From Chrysomallon squamiferum (Eukaryota; Mollusca; Gastropoda; Neomphalida; Peltospiridae): a DNA stretch of 64,000 bases. The notes beneath the pieces were generated by a model. That model did no database searches. It was not told the DNA's origin and was given only the letters and a program-made list of their open reading frames with translations. This document shows positions 60,652 to 64,000 of this stretch, piece after piece (position 1 is the stretch's first letter; each line of letters opens with the position of its first letter). The position numbers and the translations under genes are program-made. The stretch covers positions 6,750,161 to 6,814,160 of the forward strand of contig CM022670.1 in NCBI GenBank assembly GCA_012295275.1. The letters are read 5' to 3'.

Positions 60652-61587
60652 ATGGCACCTTTCGACTATTTATCAGCGATAGCTTGTATCATCTGTGCTG
60701 TTTTCAGCACCATGGGCAGCCTCCTTATAATGGGGACGATTCTACGAGCAAAGTCGCTGAGACGAAACCAGAGAAACATCATCTTACTGGGAATCCTCTT
60801 ATCCGACCTCGTCATGGGAACGTTTGCTTTGCCGTTCCACGCCGAGGTGTTTCTCACTCGCGGAGCCTGGGGTCACGGCTGCACCCTGGAGATAATGGTG
60901 GTCGAGTACATCTCCGCCGCCTTCCCTTTCCTCACCCTGTGGGGCATGGTCGTCCTGCACATCAACCACATCGTCTACCAAGCCCGGTCCGTGAAGCCGG
61001 AAACGTCGGCTCTGAACGCGTTCGTTCTCTCCAGCGTCCCGTGGTTGTTCATGACGCTCATAGTGATACCCATCGCCAGCGACGTGACCCCTCTGCCCGC
61101 TGTCCCGGGCTGCCCCTACATGTACGACGCCCGCCTGCTGATGCTGCAGACGACGATCAGCTGCTTCCTGCCGTCCTCCGTGCTGCTCATAACGACGCTG
61201 ATAATCATACTCACGAGGAACATTCCGAAACGGAACGAGCAGCCGGACCGGGCCGCGCTGCTGTTTGAGGAGAGCGACTCGTCCAAGAACGACAGCATCA
61301 CGCCGCTCGTCCTCAGCGCTCTCGTGTCGCAGGCGCTGCTCGTCCCCGCTCACGTCATCTTCACGCTGCCCTCGGACGAAGTCCTTTTCACTTTCGACAA
61401 CCGCTACCTGTTCTTCTTGGTGCATTTCGTCACGTGGTGCCTGCCAGGCGTGTTTCCCTTCCTCTGGCTGACAGACGCCGACGTGCGCAGGGAAATGAAG
61501 AGCAGACTGCTGTGTGGCAGGCGGCGACTCATCGATTACAACACCTTCTCCGAAACCAACGTCAACGACGAGGTTGAACTGGGTTGA
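60652..61587 (+). CDS. Divergent rhodopsin-like (class A) GPCR, single coding exon
   Basis: A 311-residue seven-transmembrane protein. Helices fall roughly at residues 8-32, 42-65, 80-108, 121-143, 162-187, 216-240 and 251-274. Class A hallmarks kept: the TM2 aspartate (LLSDL, D52), a disulfide pair (C77 at the start of TM3, C154 in loop 2) and a TM5 proline (FLPSS). Hallmarks lost: no DRY after TM3 (HINHIVY in its place), no CWxP in TM6 (LLVP), and LPGVF instead of NPxxY in TM7. The intracellular C-tail is short with an Arg-rich helix 8. The frame is intronless and very GC-rich against AT-rich flanks, starting right after an A-run. Intronless divergent receptors are typical of lineage-specific, often chemosensory, families in molluscs; that role is an inference. 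No ligand can be proposed. Confidence 0.85.
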   Translation: MAPFDYLSAIACIICAVFSTMGSLLIMGTILRAKSLRRNQRNIILLGILLSDLVMGTFALPFHAEVFLTRGAWGHGCTLEIMVVEYISAAFPFLTLWGMVVLHINHIVYQARSVKPETSALNAFVLSSVPWLFMTLIVIPIASDVTPLPAVPGCPYMYDARLLMLQTTISCFLPSSVLLITTLIIILTRNIPKRNEQPDRAALLFEESDSSKNDSITPLVLSALVSQALLVPAHVIFTLPSDEVLFTFDNRYLFFLVHFVTWCLPGVFPFLWLTDADVRREMKSRLLCGRRRLIDYNTFSETNVNDEVELG

Positions 61588-62980
61588 ACACACGCGATTA
61601 TAGATTTAAACCGCTGGTTGCATTCTTACGAGTAGATACATAATATACACGTGTATGTATGTTTAATATTACTTTTAATATAAATATATACACTTTTGAA
61701 TGTATGTATGTATGTATATACGTATGTATGTTTTCTTTGTATGTGTGTGAGTGTGTGTCTTTGTGTTTATGGTATGTGTGTACGCCTATGTGTGCGTGTG
61801 TTGGTATGTGTGTGTATCTATAAACATAAATATATATGTAAGCATGCTAGTATTGCAGCCTAAATTTTATATTTTTTAAGATCACGTTAATATAAGGATA
61901 TATTTTGTTTAAATATTAAATATATGTACGTATTTGCGTGTGTATGCACATACTACAAACAATTCGGTTTATATAAAAATAATAAAAGTAATGATGATGA
62001 TGATGATGAAGAAGAAGATGAAAATGATGATGATGATGGTGATGTTCGAGTATATACTTGAACAAATTTGAAAAGATTTTTCCTTGATCTAAAATATTTC
62101 CGTTGATAGAGAATAATGTTTCTACAAAAAGACAGATACAAATACAGTTAGGATATACAAAAGATGTAGAAACATCATAACTGTAAATGCAGTGTTAAAA
62201 TATACAGTGATTTCTTTAATAATATATTTTATCTTTGAAGTTCTAAGGAATTCATTTACAAGATATTTTGGTATTTGACAATGTTAAAATAATTTTGTAT
62301 TGGGTTTTGACTCACTCGATATTTATATTTGTATAAGATTTCTACCGGGTGTACATATTCTTTCAGAGCGCATATATTATATTTTCTTACATTAACTCTA
62401 TTTACTTGTATCAGATTCTGTAAAACTAACGAATTAAGAATAACACTGGAAAAATTAAAAAGTAATAGGAATAAAATAAAATTTTGTATTTATTTATTTT
62501 TCTCTTTATTTCACACACACTGAGTTTCGTTAAATGTATAATCTGTAATGAACTAAAAAAAAAAAAAAACTATAAAAAAACCAATAGAAAAACAAAAAAG
62601 AAAGAAAATAAATAATAAATTAAAAATTTGATAATTAAGTTTCAATAAATATACTTTTTAGAAGAAAAAAGAAAAACGCTTTCGCTAGAACTGTTATTAT
62701 GCAAGCAACAAGTTCTCGAATTTTACATGTAACTCATGATACCGATGGTTGGAATGGGAAAAATATATCTGCAGACAGTGGACGGTTTTAATTATACACG
62801 TCAATTTGTCTTGAGGGTTGCTCAGTTCACAGAACTGGGATTGTTTGTATCTAACGTCTCGTGTTGCTCAGAAGAAATTTGTTCAGTTTATTTCCCTCGT
62901 GTTGCTCAGTTGACATGAATGAAAAACTATTTTAAACATTTTGGTCAGTTCAAAAACGAGCTCTCAGTATCAGCTATTCT
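61588..62980. other. GPCR 3' flank and intergenic
   Basis: TATG/TGTG-rich and AT-rich DNA; an AATAAA at 61981-61986 could end the GPCR transcript. GATGAT repeats occur at 61990-62045. Degenerate precursors of the downstream minisatellite (ttgctcag words) appear from about 62818. Confidence 0.5.
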
Positions 62981-62987
62981 CTTGTCA

Positions 62988-63330
62988 GTGTTGCTCAGTT
63001 CACAGAACAATCACGTCACTGCTATTTACGTCTTGTGTTGCTCAGTTCACAGAACAAGTAACGTCACTGCTATTTACGTCTTGTCTTGTTGCTCAGTTCA
63101 TAGAACAAGTTATGTCACTGTTGTTTACGTCTTATGTTGCTCAGTTCACAGAACGAGTCACGTCACTGTTATTTACGTCTTGTCGTGTTGCTCAGTTCAC
63201 AGAACAAGTAACGTCACTGTTATTTACGTCTCGTGGTGCTAATTTCACAGAACGAGTCACGTCACTACTATTTACGTCTTGTCGTGTTGCTCAGTTCATA
63301 GAACGAGTCACGTCATTGCTATTTACGTCT
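62988..63330. repeat. ~49-bp minisatellite, 7 copies, with two-unit higher-order pattern
   Basis: Unit: gtgttgctcagttcacagaa + cgagtcacgtcactgctatt + tacgtctt. The gct(cag) anchor occurs at 62993, 63040, 63091, 63139, 63190, 63238 and 63289, i.e. spacings 47, 51, 48, 51, 48, 51, so long and short units alternate. Most units carry an ACGTCACT word. Open frames across the array reflect absence of stops in the repeat. Confidence 0.95.

Positions 63331-64000
<670 letters not shown>

Noticed and set aside
60799-61593. 264-codon antisense open frame over the GPCR
   Set aside because: It is a shadow of a GC-rich coding exon; the plus frame has seven coherent hydrophobic helices while the antisense protein is low-complexity Arg/Glu/Gly-rich.

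Overview
The window is animal nuclear DNA. It is AT-rich, its genes are split by GT-AG introns, non-coding DNA dominates, and microsatellites and minisatellites are very dense. The gene content (a PDE2A-type phosphodiesterase, a divergent GABA/glycine-like Cys-loop anion channel, a bacterial-type anhydro-N-acetylmuramic acid kinase carrying an intron, and a single-exon divergent rhodopsin-like GPCR) fits a lophotrochozoan, most likely a mollusc. The phylum is an inference from gene content and was not tested.

Layout. (1) 1-10867, plus strand: the 3' part of a PDE2A-like gene, from GAF-B through the catalytic domain to the stop codon. It has 16 constitutive exons plus a pair of homologous 78-nt exons that look mutually exclusive. 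Its 5' exons lie left of the window. (2) 10868-17480: 3' UTR and intergenic DNA, ending in a ~1.1 kb (CA)n/CTTTCACACA satellite and a (GA)n array. (3) 17486-22289, plus: TATA box and two-exon AnmK gene (391 aa), with a 3.5 kb repeat-rich intron. (4) 22290-38327: mostly repeats, with a decayed, internally deleted non-LTR retrotransposon (about 24650-26515), several tandem repeats, and an orphan promoter-like segment (two CRE-type sites plus TATA plus a splice-donor mini-exon) at 35786-35918. (5) 38328-49841, minus: eight exons of a Cys-loop ligand-gated anion channel; the signal-peptide exon was not found. (6) 49842-60600: long non-coding stretch with microsatellites, a CTCF-core-like site and a degenerate ~33-bp repeat. 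(7) 60652-61587, plus: intronless divergent GPCR, preceded by a splice acceptor. (8) 61588-64000: AT-rich downstream DNA with a ~49-bp minisatellite that has a two-unit higher-order pattern and embedded ACGTCA motifs.

The genes do not form an operon or shared pathway. Cyclic-nucleotide hydrolysis, ligand-gated chloride flux and GPCR signalling are all neuronal/sensory functions, but their proximity may be chance. The AnmK gene stands out: it encodes a bacterial peptidoglycan-recycling enzyme and looks like a horizontally acquired gene that is now fully eukaryotic in structure.
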